Shown: piece by piece, positions 18,964-27,881 of the stretch
Layout: each line of letters starts with the position of its first letter
Position numbering within the stretch: the stretch's first letter is position 1
Assembly: GCA_031277855.1 (NCBI GenBank)
Contig: JAITLO010000038.1
Span: 48,485 to 112,484 of the forward strand
Length of the DNA stretch: 64,000 bases
Origin: Acidovorax sp.
GTDB lineage: Bacteria > Pseudomonadota > Gammaproteobacteria > Burkholderiales > Burkholderiaceae_C
Reading direction: 5' to 3'
Notes under the pieces: model-generated
What the model saw: the letters and a program-made list of their open reading frames with translations, nothing else
Database searches by the model: none
Told to the model about the DNA's origin: nothing
Program-made: the position numbers and the translations under genes

Positions 18964-19826
18964 ACGCGCCCCCTGGGTGCAAACAGGCCCTGAGGACGCA
19001 GGGACAGAATCACCACCAGCAGCACAAAGGCAATGATGTCCTTGTAGTCGGTGGAGAGGTAGTAGGCGCCAAAGCTCTCGGCAAAGCCCAGGATCAGCCC
19101 CCCGGCCACGGCGCCGGGAATGCTGCCCATGCCGCCCAGGATGATGATCACAAAGGCCTTGGTGATGACCAGATGGCCCATGGCCGGATAGACCAGGTTG
19201 ATGGGCGCATACAGCGCCGCCGCCACGGCCGCCAGGGCACCGGAGATGGCAAACGTCATCATGGCCACGCGGTTGGCATCTATGCCCACCATGGATGCGC
19301 CTTCACGGTTCTGGGCCATGGCGATGATGGTCGAGCCCGTGGTGGTGCGCGTCAAAAACAGGTGCAGCGCCACCATCAGCGCAAACGCCGCCACCACAAT
19401 CAGCAGACGCTGCAGCGGCACGGTGATGCCGCCCATTTCCACAATGCTGGTGTAGGGCGTGGGCATGCGCTGGAAGTCAGCGCCCCACAGCACCTGGGCC
19501 CCGGCCTCCAAAAACAGCAGCAGGCCGATGGAAGCAATCTTGGGATGCAGCGGCGAGGCATTGCGCAATGGGTTGAACACCACGCGCTCGCTGAGCATTC
19601 CCAGCACGGCCACCGTCACCGCAGCCATCAGCATGGCCGCCCAGTAGCCCCAGCTCCAGGCCACCATGGCATGCAGGGCCACAAAGGCACCAATCATGTA
19701 AAAGCCGCCATGCGCGAAGTTGGGCACATGCAAGATGCCATACACCAGGGTCAGCCCCAGGGCCACCAGGCCGTAGATACCGCCCAGGGTCAGGCCATTG
19801 AGCACTTGTTGCAGAAAGGCGTCCAT
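18960..19826 (-). CDS. livH: Branched-chain amino-acid-type ABC permease LivH
   Basis: A 288-residue permease with about eight membrane segments and the LivH motifs TLVYGILHVPNFAHGGFYMI and ILGGMGSIPGAVAGG. Start 19826 has GGGAGG upstream; a longer frame to 20015 would add a non-homologous leader. It is the first gene of the second liv operon, so its promoter should lie in 19827-20100. Confidence 0.92.
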   Translation of the reverse strand: MDAFLQQVLNGLTLGGIYGLVALGLTLVYGILHVPNFAHGGFYMIGAFVALHAMVAWSWGYWAAMLMAAVTVAVLGMLSERVVFNPLRNASPLHPKIASIGLLLFLEAGAQVLWGADFQRMPTPYTSIVEMGGITVPLQRLLIVVAAFALMVALHLFLTRTTTGSTIIAMAQNREGASMVGIDANRVAMMTFAISGALAAVAAALYAPINLVYPAMGHLVITKAFVIIILGGMGSIPGAVAGGLILGFAESFGAYYLSTDYKDIIAFVLLVVILSLRPQGLFAPRGRV

Positions 19827-20184
19827 CTCAACGACCTCCCTGCCCACGGCCTGCCGCAGCTCTGCGGACCGGGCGCTTGCTGTCTCCGCGCATATTTGCA
19901 CTCCTTGTTGTATAGGCCACCGGCGCCGTGAAGGGCACCGAACGGCGTCCATACTCGGCCAAGGAGGCCGCCAGCAACAAGAAGACTGTTCTGCACAGCA
20001 GAACACACAGGGCAAACACCCATTCTTTTGCGTAACCCAGATGACAGCCCGGCCGTGCCCGTCACAGGGGCTTGCGGGTCAACCCTAGGCAGCGACTGCG
20101 GTGCGCGCAGATGAAAAAAGGGGCTGCGATCCGCAGCCCCAAAGCAGGAGTGGGCAACTCCTGCCAACCGCAGAATTCGCTGCC
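19827..20184. other. 358-base interval between the liv operon and the TRAP genes
   Basis: No credible gene. It must contain the promoter of the leftward liv operon near its left side. On its right side is the terminator of the TRAP operon (20114-20140). I see no repeat A or B copy here. Confidence 0.6.
20114..20140 (-). terminator. Rho-independent terminator of the TRAP/uronate operon
   Basis: On the minus strand GGGGCTGCG and CGCAGCCCC pair around a short loop and are followed by a TTTTTT tract. It lies ~45 bases after the large-permease stop. Confidence 0.88.
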
Positions 20185-21477
20185 CTAGGCCGCCATAAAC
20201 CAGTCCGGCAACCAGCTGGCAAATGCGGGCACAAAGGTCACCAGGGCCAGGGCGAAGATCAGCGCTCCATAGAAAGGCCAGATGGTGCGCATCACCTTGC
20301 CCACCGACACCTCGCCAATGGCGCAGCCTATGAACTGCGTGCTGCCCACCGGCGGGGTGTTCAGCCCCAGGGCGCAGTTGATGAGCATGACCACGCCGAA
20401 CTGCACCGAGCTCATGCCGTAGTGCTGCGCAATCGGCAAAAAGATGGGCGTGCACAGCAAGATGGTGGCGGCCATGTCGAGAAACGTGCCCAGCACGAAC
20501 AAGATGATGTTGATCAGCAGAAAAATCACCCACGGCGTGGAGCTGATCTGCGACAGCATCTGGCCGGTCAGCTCGGCCACGCCATACAGGCTGATCAAAT
20601 AACCAAAGCTGCTGGAGATGCCGATGAGCAGCAAGATGATGCCGGTGTTGCGCACCGCCTTGGCTGCGGCCTGGATGAAGTGCTTCCAGCTCAGCGTGCG
20701 GTACAAAAACGCCGTCAGCACCAAGGCATAGAGCACGGCCACGGCCGCCGACTCCGAGGCCGTGAACACCCCCGACAAAATCCCGCCCAGGATGAGCACC
20801 ACCACAAAAAGCCCCGGCAGCGCCGCCGCAAAGCTGCGCCCCACGATGCTCCAGCCCGGAAAGCTGCCGGCCGGGTAACCACGGCGGCGCGCCACCAGAT
20901 AGGCCGCAGCCAGATTGGCCACGGTCAGCAGCAGGGCGGGGATCAGACAGGCCAGAATCAGCGCCGCAATCGACACCTTGCCGCCAGCAGCCAGGGCGTA
21001 AATGATGATGTTGTGGCTGGTGGGCATCAGCGCCCCGACCAGGGCCGCATGCGTGGTCACATTGACGGCGTAGTCGGCGTGGTAGCCCTCTTTTTTCATC
21101 ATGGGAATCATCACCGCGCCCATGGCCGATACATCGGCCACCGGCGAGCCCGACACGCCACCAAACAGGGTGCAGGCCACCACGTTGGACATGCCCAGGC
21201 CGCCGCGGACATGGCCAATCATCGAGCGTGCGAAGTTGACGATGCGGTCGGCAATCCCGCCATGCAGCATCAGCTCACCGGCAAAGATGAAAAAGGGAAT
21301 GGCCAGAAAAGAGAACACGCTCATGCCCGAGGTCATCTGCTGAAAGCCCACCTCCAGCGGCAGGCCCTCATAGAGCAAGGTGGCCAGCGATGACAGGCCT
21401 ATAGAAAAAGCCACGGGCACGCCCAGCAGCAGCAGCAAGGTGAAAGAGACGCACAGAATCAGCAATGCAACAGTCAT
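20185..21477 (-). CDS. TRAP transporter large permease (DctM family), probable uronate uptake
   Basis: A 430-residue membrane protein with about 12 hydrophobic segments and DctM landmarks: FLAIPFFIFAGELMLHGGIA early, then TLFGGVSGSPVADVSAMG. It is the ion-coupled channel subunit of a tripartite ATP-independent periplasmic transporter. It is the last gene of udh-lactonase-dctP-dctQ-dctM, 12 bases after the small permease. The enzymes upstream point to galacturonate or glucuronate as substrate; the permease itself does not show specificity. Confidence 0.92.
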   Translation of the reverse strand: MTVALLILCVSFTLLLLLGVPVAFSIGLSSLATLLYEGLPLEVGFQQMTSGMSVFSFLAIPFFIFAGELMLHGGIADRIVNFARSMIGHVRGGLGMSNVVACTLFGGVSGSPVADVSAMGAVMIPMMKKEGYHADYAVNVTTHAALVGALMPTSHNIIIYALAAGGKVSIAALILACLIPALLLTVANLAAAYLVARRRGYPAGSFPGWSIVGRSFAAALPGLFVVVLILGGILSGVFTASESAAVAVLYALVLTAFLYRTLSWKHFIQAAAKAVRNTGIILLLIGISSSFGYLISLYGVAELTGQMLSQISSTPWVIFLLINIILFVLGTFLDMAATILLCTPIFLPIAQHYGMSSVQFGVVMLINCALGLNTPPVGSTQFIGCAIGEVSVGKVMRTIWPFYGALIFALALVTFVPAFASWLPDWFMAA

Positions 21478-21489
21478 GGTGTGTCGTCC

Positions 21490-21972
21490 TCAGATGGCTT
21501 CGATCTCACGCCCGTGCGCCAGCGCCAGGATGTGTTCTATGGAAAACAGCACCATCAGGCTGCCGCAAATCACCGCGGGGATGTATTTCCAGCCCTCGGA
21601 AATGCCCAGCGTGGGCAGGCGATAAGCCCATACCGATTCCGCCAGCGATGCGCAGCTCACGGCCATGGCAGCGCCGAAGAGCAGCACCAGCAGATGGATC
21701 AGATACTCCATGCGCTTGCGCAGCCAGTCGGGTGCCAGCACCAGAAAAGACTCCAGCCCGATGTGGCTGGAATTGCGCACGCCCACGGCCACGCCAAACA
21801 TGGTCACGTACAACACCATCAGCAGGGCCAGGCTTTCGGCCCAGGTGGGTGTGCTGTTGAGCACATAACGGCCAAACACCAACCAGCTCACGGCGGCAAT
21901 CAAGCCCATCAGGCCCGCCACACCCAACCACAGACACAGCGCTGACAAGGCCTTACTTATCTTGGTATACAT
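21490..21972 (-). CDS. TRAP transporter small permease (DctQ family)
   Basis: A 160-residue protein with four predicted membrane segments and DctQ features: TPTWAESLALLMVLYVTMFG and a central charged loop (LRKRMEYLIH). It is the obligatory small membrane subunit for the DctM channel. It lies between the binding protein and the large permease in the usual P-Q-M order. The 116-base gap to the binding-protein gene is longer than the other gaps of this operon, which fits higher expression of the periplasmic subunit. Confidence 0.9.
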   Translation of the reverse strand: MYTKISKALSALCLWLGVAGLMGLIAAVSWLVFGRYVLNSTPTWAESLALLMVLYVTMFGVAVGVRNSSHIGLESFLVLAPDWLRKRMEYLIHLLVLLFGAAMAVSCASLAESVWAYRLPTLGISEGWKYIPAVICGSLMVLFSIEHILALAHGREIEAI

Positions 21973-22088
21973 CTTGGGTCCAGAAATGCTGCAAACGCTT
22001 TATTCATCAGCACAAACAGCTATCATTTTTAAATCACCCTACCACCCTGGAAACAGGTGCGGGGCATGTGCACCGCAACCGCTGCGGC

Positions 22089-23054
22089 TTACTGGGTGTC
22101 CTGCACCCGCTTGACCAGGTCCTTCAACTTGGCATCGGTGATGAACTTGTCGTAGACCGGGCGCATGGCCGCCTGGAACGGGGCCTTGTCGATTTCGATG
22201 ATCTCGGCACCCCCGGCCTTCACCAGCGCCAGCGACTGGGCCTCGCGCTCGGCCCACAGGCGGCGCATATAAGGCACGGATTCCTTGGCCGCCTGGCGTA
22301 TCCAGGCCTGCTCCTGCGGCGAGAGCTTGTCGAAGCTGCGCTTGCTGAACAGCACGATTTCCGGGGCCATGGAATGCTCGGTCTTGCTGAAGTACTTGGC
22401 CACCTCGAAAGCGCGCGAGCTTTCGTAAGTGGGGTAGTTGTTTTCTGCCGCATCGATGAGGCTGGTCTTGAGGCCGGTGTAGACCTCGCCCATGGGCATG
22501 GGGGTGGCGTTGGCACCCATGGCTTCAAGCATGCTCACCCACAGATCGGACTGCTGCACACGCACCTTCATACCCTTCATGTCGGCAAAGCTGCGCACCG
22601 GTTTTTTGGCGGTAAAGATGGAGCGCGCACCGCTGTCATAAAAAGCCAGGCCCACCAGCCCCTGCTTTTCACAGGCCTTCAAGATCTCGTCACCCACGGC
22701 ACCGTCCAGCACCTTGTGCATATGCTCCTTGGAGCGGAACAGAAACGGCATGGTGGGCACAATGGTTTCGCTGCACACATTGTTCATGGCGCCCACATTC
22801 ACGCGCACCATGGCCAGCGCGCCGATCTTGGTTTGCTCTATGGTTTCCTTTTCTCCACCCAATGAACCGCTGGGGTACACACGGATGCTGTGCTTGCCGC
22901 CCGACAGGGCCTTCAAGCGCTCGCCCATGAACTTGATGGCAAGCACGGTGGGATAGTCTTCGGGCTGGATGTCGGAGGCGCGGAATTCCGTTGCGCCAAC
23001 CGACATGGCCAGCAATCCGGCGGCCATGGCCGCCCATAATTTCTTGAATCGCAT
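22089..23054 (-). CDS. TRAP transporter substrate-binding protein (DctP family), probable uronate binder
   Basis: A 321-residue periplasmic protein with signal peptide ~1-21 (LLAMSVGA). The DctP fold shows the conserved region around [16 protein letters not shown], in which the arginine usually clamps the ligand carboxylate, followed by [14 protein letters not shown]. DctP proteins bind carboxylated ligands. Co-transcription with uronate dehydrogenase makes galacturonate/glucuronate the best guess; homologous TRAP proteins from Comamonadaceae are known to bind uronates. Confidence 0.9.
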   Translation of the reverse strand: MRFKKLWAAMAAGLLAMSVGATEFRASDIQPEDYPTVLAIKFMGERLKALSGGKHSIRVYPSGSLGGEKETIEQTKIGALAMVRVNVGAMNNVCSETIVPTMPFLFRSKEHMHKVLDGAVGDEILKACEKQGLVGLAFYDSGARSIFTAKKPVRSFADMKGMKVRVQQSDLWVSMLEAMGANATPMPMGEVYTGLKTSLIDAAENNYPTYESSRAFEVAKYFSKTEHSMAPEIVLFSKRSFDKLSPQEQAWIRQAAKESVPYMRRLWAEREAQSLALVKAGGAEIIEIDKAPFQAAMRPVYDKFITDAKLKDLVKRVQDTQ

Positions 23055-23126
23055 GGTTCTACCTTTGGAGGTGGATAAGGGGGGATGCAGGCCATGCGCC
23101 CTCGCTGGGCCTGCTTGTTTTTTTCT

Positions 23127-24041
23127 TCATCCCTCTCTGAAAGCGGTCTCGGCCAGGCCTTGCACACCGGGCCGCAGTGCAAACACGCCGCCCGCCAGGG
23201 GCTGGTCCGTCAGGTCCACGCCCTTGGGGCGGATGGAGGTGACGAACAAGGTGTCCAGACCACGCCCGCCGAAAGCACACATGGCCGGTTTTTTGACGGG
23301 TACGGACAGGGAGCGGTCCAGCTTTCCATCCGGCGTGAAGCGGTGCACCAGGCCGGCGTCGTTGGCACAAATCCAGTAGCCGCCATCCACATCCATGGCG
23401 GCCCCATCGGGGCGGCCAGGCAGGGGCTGCATATCGACCCACACGCGGCGCCTGCTGGGCGTGCCGGTGTCGGTGTCGTAATCAAAAGCCCAGATGGTTT
23501 GCGACAGCGGATGCGAGTCCGACAGGTACATGGTTTTGCCATCCGGGCTGAAGGCCAGGCCGTTGGGGGTCAGCAAGGGCCCCAGCTGCAGATTGCAGGC
23601 CTGCCCTGTTTGCTGCTCGGGCATGCCCAGCCGGTACACCTGGCCCATAGGCAGAGCTGCGGCCATGTCCATCACCATGGTTCCGGCAATAAAGCGGCCC
23701 TGGCGATCGCAGCGGCCGTCGTTAAAGCGCATGTCCGGTACGGGGTGCTCCACCTTGGCCAGGGGCTGCACAAAGGCACTGCCATAGCCTTCGTCCAGCG
23801 TCACCTCGTACAGACCGTCTTCCAGGCCCGCAATCCAGCGCCGAGCGTCACCCTGGTAAGGAGCCATGCAGGCCAGCATCTGGGGCAGCTTCCAGCGCAT
23901 ATGCTGGGAGCGTTCCGCCTGCCAGCGGTGCAGCACGCCATAGGGAATATCGGCCCAATACAGTGCCTGTTCCGCCTCCTGCCAGACCGGGCTTTCACCA
24001 GTGGCATTGCGCACATCGAGCACCAGCTCCACGCGGTTCAT
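23127..24041 (-). CDS. SMP-30/gluconolactonase-family lactonase, probable aldarolactone hydrolase
   Basis: A 304-residue six-bladed beta-propeller of the SMP-30/regucalcin/LRE family. It shows the metal-ligand glutamate in TGESPVW (Glu16), MRFNDGRCDRQGRF in the middle and NGLAFSPDGKTMYLSDS after it. Such enzymes hydrolyse sugar-acid lactones using a divalent metal. It overlaps uronate dehydrogenase by four bases; that enzyme makes an aldaro-1,5-lactone, so opening this lactone to glucarate/galactarate is the natural assignment. The lactone specificity is inferred from context. Confidence 0.87.
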   Translation of the reverse strand: MNRVELVLDVRNATGESPVWQEAEQALYWADIPYGVLHRWQAERSQHMRWKLPQMLACMAPYQGDARRWIAGLEDGLYEVTLDEGYGSAFVQPLAKVEHPVPDMRFNDGRCDRQGRFIAGTMVMDMAAALPMGQVYRLGMPEQQTGQACNLQLGPLLTPNGLAFSPDGKTMYLSDSHPLSQTIWAFDYDTDTGTPSRRRVWVDMQPLPGRPDGAAMDVDGGYWICANDAGLVHRFTPDGKLDRSLSVPVKKPAMCAFGGRGLDTLFVTSIRPKGVDLTDQPLAGGVFALRPGVQGLAETAFREG

Positions 24042-24868
24042 GCGGTGGCTCCGCTCTCGTCACCGAACGGGCCGCAAGCCGTGAAGACACCGCCCTGGTA
24101 GAGCGCAATCGGTGCGTTGGCAGCTGGAGCAGTCAGGGCTTCGACCTGGCTGCGCCAAGGCTCGGAGCTGTCCTGGGGCATATAGCCCAGGTGGGCTGCC
24201 GCGTGGTTGTCCCACCAGCCGTCACGGTTGGCCGAGGCGCCATACACCACGGTGTGGCCCACATTCGGGGTGAACAAGCCCCTGCCTATGAGCTGCACCA
24301 GATCGTCGTAGCTCAGCCAGGTGCTCAGCATGCGGCGGTCGCTGGGCGCAGGCACCGATGTGCCTATGCGCATGCTCACGGTCTCTATGCCGTAGCGGTC
24401 AAAGTAAAAGCTGGCAACGTCTTCGCCAAAGGATTTGGACAGACCGTAAAAGCTGTCGGGGCGGCGGCGCACATGGGCGTCGAGCTTTTCGGTCTGCTTG
24501 TAAAAACCGGTCACATGGTTGGAGCTGGCAAACACCACACGCTGCACACCATGGCGGCGCGCAGCCTCATACACATTCACCACGCCGGCGATATTGGCCT
24601 GCAGCACCTCCTCAAAAGGTCGCTCCACCGAGATACCGCCCATGTGGACAATGGCGTCACAGCCCTCCACCAGCGCATGCACCGCATTCTTGTCTGCCAG
24701 GTCACAGGCCATGACCTCTTCAAAGCTGCCTTCGGCAGCAGCCATCTCGGCCACATCCGACAACCTCACCACCTCGGCAAACGGGCGCAGACGCAGGCGC
24801 AACACCCGGCCCAGGCCCCCCGCAGCCCCCGTCAACAATAATCGGTGAAATTTGTATCTTGCAAACAT
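24038..24868 (-). CDS. udh: Uronate dehydrogenase
   Basis: A 276-residue extended SDR that closely resembles characterised uronate dehydrogenases. It has TGAAGGLGR (13-21), the family block HMGGISVERPFEEVLQ, ASSNHVTGFY, catalytic Tyr141/Lys145 (YGLSK), RMLSTWLSYDD and GASANRDGWWDN. It oxidises D-galacturonate or D-glucuronate with NAD+ to the aldaro-1,5-lactone. It is the first gene of the leftward operon. Only 53 bases separate its start from the divergent FadR-type regulator, and those bases hold palindromic operator candidates. Confidence 0.93.
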   Translation of the reverse strand: MFARYKFHRLLLTGAAGGLGRVLRLRLRPFAEVVRLSDVAEMAAAEGSFEEVMACDLADKNAVHALVEGCDAIVHMGGISVERPFEEVLQANIAGVVNVYEAARRHGVQRVVFASSNHVTGFYKQTEKLDAHVRRRPDSFYGLSKSFGEDVASFYFDRYGIETVSMRIGTSVPAPSDRRMLSTWLSYDDLVQLIGRGLFTPNVGHTVVYGASANRDGWWDNHAAAHLGYMPQDSSEPWRSQVEALTAPAANAPIALYQGGVFTACGPFGDESGATA

Positions 24869-24877
24869 ATGAAATGT

Positions 24878-24904
24878 ACGTATAGTGATACGTTGTCATA
24901 CAAC
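24878..24904. promoter_or_regulatory. FadR/GntR operator candidates between udh and its regulator
   Basis: GTTGTCATACAAC at 24892-24904 is a perfect palindrome around CAT and fits the FadR-subfamily consensus TNGTNNNACNA. Overlapping it, ACGTAT-AGTG-ATACGT at 24878-24893 is a second perfect inverted repeat. Both sit in the 53-base divergent promoter, where a bound repressor would block both directions. Confidence 0.7.
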
Positions 24905-24921
24905 ACAGCGCAATTATTATC

Positions 24922-25716
24922 ATGACCATCAGCCCGCCCCCCTCGGAGTTACCCCAATCTGCCGCAGCCACCGAAGGCAGCGCATTGCGCAGCCGCTCCG
25001 GTCGCGGCAGCCGCAGTCTTGCCAATCTGCTGTCCGAAGAGTTCGAAGCCAAGATTCGCCAAGGTCAACTCAAGGAAGGCGACAAGCTGCCCACCGAGTC
25101 AGACCTGGTGCGCAGCTATGACGTCAGCCGCACCGTGGTGCGCGAGGCCCTGTCCAAGCTGCAGGCCGCAGGCCTGGTCGAAACCCGCCACGGCATAGGC
25201 ACTTTTGTGCTGCCGGCACCCGCCACGGCCAGCCTGGTACTCAGCGCCCACGAGCTGTACGAGGCCATGGATGTGCTGGCCGTGCTGGAGCTGCGCATCA
25301 GCCTGGAAACCGAAGCCGCCAGCCTGGCAGCACAAAGAAGAAAAAGTGAGCACCTGCAGTCCATGCGAGAGGCGCTGCAGGGTTTTGAGCACAACTTCAC
25401 CCAAGGCCTGGAGACCGCCAGCCACGACCTGGCGTTTCACCTCAGCATTGCCCAGGCCACGGGCAACCGCTACTTCCAGGACATCTTGCAGCACTTCGGC
25501 AGCATGCTGATTCCGCGCAATCGCATCGCCTCCATAGACAAGCCCGCACACGACCCCGACTATTTGCGCCGCGTGCACCGCGAGCATGAAGAGATTTATT
25601 TCGCCATCGAACGCCAGGACGCCGACTCGGCCCGCGCCGCCATGCGCATTCATTTGACGAATTCGCGTGAACGCCTGCGTCAGGCTCGACAAGCCGGCGA
25701 CAACAACACCGCCTGA
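24922..25716 (+). CDS. GntR-family regulator, FadR subfamily (uronate/aldarate locus)
   Basis: A 264-residue regulator. The winged helix lies at about 35-105 (LKEGDKLPTESDLVRSYDVS, then VVREALSKLQAAGLVE), and a C-terminal all-helical FCD domain covers about 115-250. The FCD pocket usually binds a carboxylate effector through a metal held by histidines (visible: DLAFHLSIAQATGN). It lies between the two divergent arms of the uronate locus and is the only regulator there, so it is probably a repressor relieved by a uronate or aldarate. Confidence 0.9.
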   Translation: MTISPPPSELPQSAAATEGSALRSRSGRGSRSLANLLSEEFEAKIRQGQLKEGDKLPTESDLVRSYDVSRTVVREALSKLQAAGLVETRHGIGTFVLPAPATASLVLSAHELYEAMDVLAVLELRISLETEAASLAAQRRKSEHLQSMREALQGFEHNFTQGLETASHDLAFHLSIAQATGNRYFQDILQHFGSMLIPRNRIASIDKPAHDPDYLRRVHREHEEIYFAIERQDADSARAAMRIHLTNSRERLRQARQAGDNNTA

Positions 25717-25874
25717 ACACCCTACTCGACCACGCTGCGCCGCCATGGTGCAGCGCCCTTTTAGCGCACACCCAAAGCCTCCTCACAAGGCCGCAGCAGC
25801 ACGCACGCTGCAACAAGGTGACACACAGCCTCGTGTTTCCCCTAGCTTTTTTGCACCGCATCTGTGCAACTCAA

Positions 25875-25887
25875 CTTGTATGATGAC
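25875..25887. promoter_or_regulatory. Second FadR-type operator candidate, upstream of kdgD
   Basis: CTTGTATGATGAC matches GTTGTATGACAAC (the reverse complement of the udh operator) at 10 of 13 positions. It lies ~85 bases before the kdgD start, in the 254-base gap after the regulator. It would let the same regulator control the rightward catabolic operon. Confidence 0.45.
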
Positions 25888-25970
25888 TGATCTCAAAACA
25901 AGCCCCAAGCCCTTTTCGGCATGGCTGGCGCTTGCCGCTGTTTTCTGTCCCTTTTCATTCAAGGATTTGC

Positions 25971-26879
25971 ATGAGCCCCCAAGAAGTCAAGCGTGTGATG
26001 TGTTCCGGTTTGCTGTCGTTCCCGGTGACGGACTTTGACGCCCAAGGCCACTTCAACCCCAAGGGATACGCCCAGCGCCTAGAGTGGCTGGCTCCCTATG
26101 GCGCCAGCGCCCTGTTTGCCGCCGGCGGCACAGGGGAGTTTTTCTCGCTGACCGCCGAGGAGTACCCCCAGATCATCCAGACCGCGGTGGAGACCTGCAA
26201 GGGCAAGGTGCCCATCATTGCCGGCGCGGGTGGCCCCACGCGCTTTGCCATCCAGTGCGCACAGGCGGCAGAGCAGGCCGGTGCCCACGGCATTTTGCTG
26301 ATGCCCCACTACATGACCGAAGCCAGCCAGGAAGGCCTGGCAGCCCATGTGGAAGCCGTGTGCCGCAGCGTGCAGTTCGGCGTCATCATCTACAACCGTG
26401 GGGTCAGCCGCTTCAAGCCCGAGACCGTGGCCCGCCTGTGCGAGCGCAACCCAAATCTGGTGGGCTTCAAGGACGGTGTGGGCGACATCGAAGCCATGAC
26501 CGCCATGTACCTGACCATGGGCGATCGACTGGCCTATCTGGGTGGCCTGCCCACGGCCGAGGTCTATGCCGCTGCCTACAAGGCATTGGGCACACCGGTG
26601 TATTCCTCCGCCGTCTTCAACTTCATCCCCCGCACTGCCATGCGCTTTTACGCGGCGGTGAAGAACGACGACCACGCCACGCAGCAGCAGTTGCTCAAGG
26701 ATTTCTTCATGCCCTATCTGCAGATTCGCAATCGCAGCGAAGGCTATGCCGTCTCCATTGTCAAAGCCGGCGCCAAGCTGGTGGGGCATGACGCTGGGCC
26801 GGTACGCGCCCCCCTGGCCGATCTGCACCCCGAAGAGCTGGACATGCTCGCCGCCTTGATCCGCAAGGTGGAAAACTGA
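25971..26879 (+). CDS. kdgD: 5-dehydro-4-deoxyglucarate dehydratase
   Basis: A 302-residue member of the DHDPS/N-acetylneuraminate lyase (TIM-barrel, class I) superfamily. It shows GGTGEFFSL (52-60), Tyr141 (IIYNRG) and the Schiff-base Lys167 in [10 protein letters not shown]. KdgD converts 5-dehydro-4-deoxyglucarate to 2-oxoglutarate semialdehyde with loss of water and CO2. Start ATG 25971 follows AAGGA; an upstream in-frame ATG at 25932 lacks a site and adds a non-homologous leader. It opens the kdgD-bug-gudD-dehydrogenase operon. Confidence 0.93.
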   Translation: MSPQEVKRVMCSGLLSFPVTDFDAQGHFNPKGYAQRLEWLAPYGASALFAAGGTGEFFSLTAEEYPQIIQTAVETCKGKVPIIAGAGGPTRFAIQCAQAAEQAGAHGILLMPHYMTEASQEGLAAHVEAVCRSVQFGVIIYNRGVSRFKPETVARLCERNPNLVGFKDGVGDIEAMTAMYLTMGDRLAYLGGLPTAEVYAAAYKALGTPVYSSAVFNFIPRTAMRFYAAVKNDDHATQQQLLKDFFMPYLQIRNRSEGYAVSIVKAGAKLVGHDAGPVRAPLADLHPEELDMLAALIRKVEN

Positions 26880-26910
26880 ATCGCCGCCCAGCCCATACCA
26901 AGAGGACGAT

Positions 26911-27867
26911 ATGAGAAAAATATGGCTGATTGGGGCCGCCTTGCTGGCACTCACCGGGCATGCGGCCACCTGGCCCGAAAGAGCCGTGACCTTGGTCGTG
27001 CCCTTTCCTGCAGGAGGCTCCACGGATACCGTGGCCCGCACCCTGGCCCAGCATATGAGCCAGCAGCTGGGCCAGCCCTTTGTGGTGGAAAACCGCCCCG
27101 GCGCCACCGGTACCGTGGGGGCCAGCGCTGTCAAGCGCGCCCCTGCCGATGGCTACACCTTGCTGGTGACTTCGCTAGGCCCTCTGGTGATCACACCGCA
27201 TCTGCAAAGCCATCCCGGCTACGACGCGGTCCAGGACTTCGACTACATCTCCATGGCCGTGCAAGCGCCCAATGTGCTGGTGGTTCACCCCAAGCAGGCC
27301 GCACGCAGCGTGGCCGATGTGATCGCAGCCCTCAAGGCCCAGCCCGGGCAGCACAGCTTTGCCAGCTCCGGCATAGGTTCGTCCGACCATCTTTCGGCCG
27401 AGCTGTTCTGGCAGCAGACCGGCACCACCGGCCTGCATGTGCCCTACAAGGGCGGGGCCCCTGCCATCAGCGATTTGCTGGGCGGTCAGGTGGAGTATTC
27501 CTTCCAGAACATCAATGCCGTGCTCCCGCATTTGCGCAGCGGCAAGCTGGTGGCCATTGCCGTCACAAGCAAGCAGCGCTCTCCTGCGCTGCCCTATGTC
27601 CCCACGCTGGCCGAAGCGGGCGTGCAGGGTGCCGAGGTCTATTCCTGGCAAGGCATGGTGGCGCCCAAGGGCCTGGCCACCGAGGTCAAGGCCAAGCTGG
27701 CCCAGGCCGCCATCGCCGCGCTGCGCAAGTCCGAGGTCCAGGAGCGCTATATCGCCCAGGGCTTTGAAATCATTGCCAGCAGCCCGGCAAGCTTCACCCG
27801 CTTTCAGGCCCAGGAATTCGAGCGCTGGAAGCAGCTCATCCGGCAGCGCAAGATCACCGCAGACTAA
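26911..27867 (+). CDS. Bug-family (TctC-like) periplasmic substrate-binding protein
   Basis: A 318-residue secreted protein with signal peptide ~1-18 ([13 protein letters not shown]). The Bug fold starts [19 protein letters not shown], a ligand loop of this family, and later has [19 protein letters not shown]. Bug proteins bind carboxylic acids. No TctA or TctB membrane genes are nearby, so it is an orphan. It is embedded between kdgD and gudD, so it may bind an aldarate or uronate for import or sensing. GAGG precedes the start. Confidence 0.88.
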   Translation: MRKIWLIGAALLALTGHAATWPERAVTLVVPFPAGGSTDTVARTLAQHMSQQLGQPFVVENRPGATGTVGASAVKRAPADGYTLLVTSLGPLVITPHLQSHPGYDAVQDFDYISMAVQAPNVLVVHPKQAARSVADVIAALKAQPGQHSFASSGIGSSDHLSAELFWQQTGTTGLHVPYKGGAPAISDLLGGQVEYSFQNINAVLPHLRSGKLVAIAVTSKQRSPALPYVPTLAEAGVQGAEVYSWQGMVAPKGLATEVKAKLAQAAIAALRKSEVQERYIAQGFEIIASSPASFTRFQAQEFERWKQLIRQRKITAD

Positions 27868-27881
27868 GACGCCAGGCCGCC

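Noticed and set aside
20185..23054. Assignment of the TRAP genes as C4-dicarboxylate (DctPQM) transport proper
   Set aside because: They are co-transcribed with uronate dehydrogenase and a lactonase, so uronate is the better inference despite the family name.
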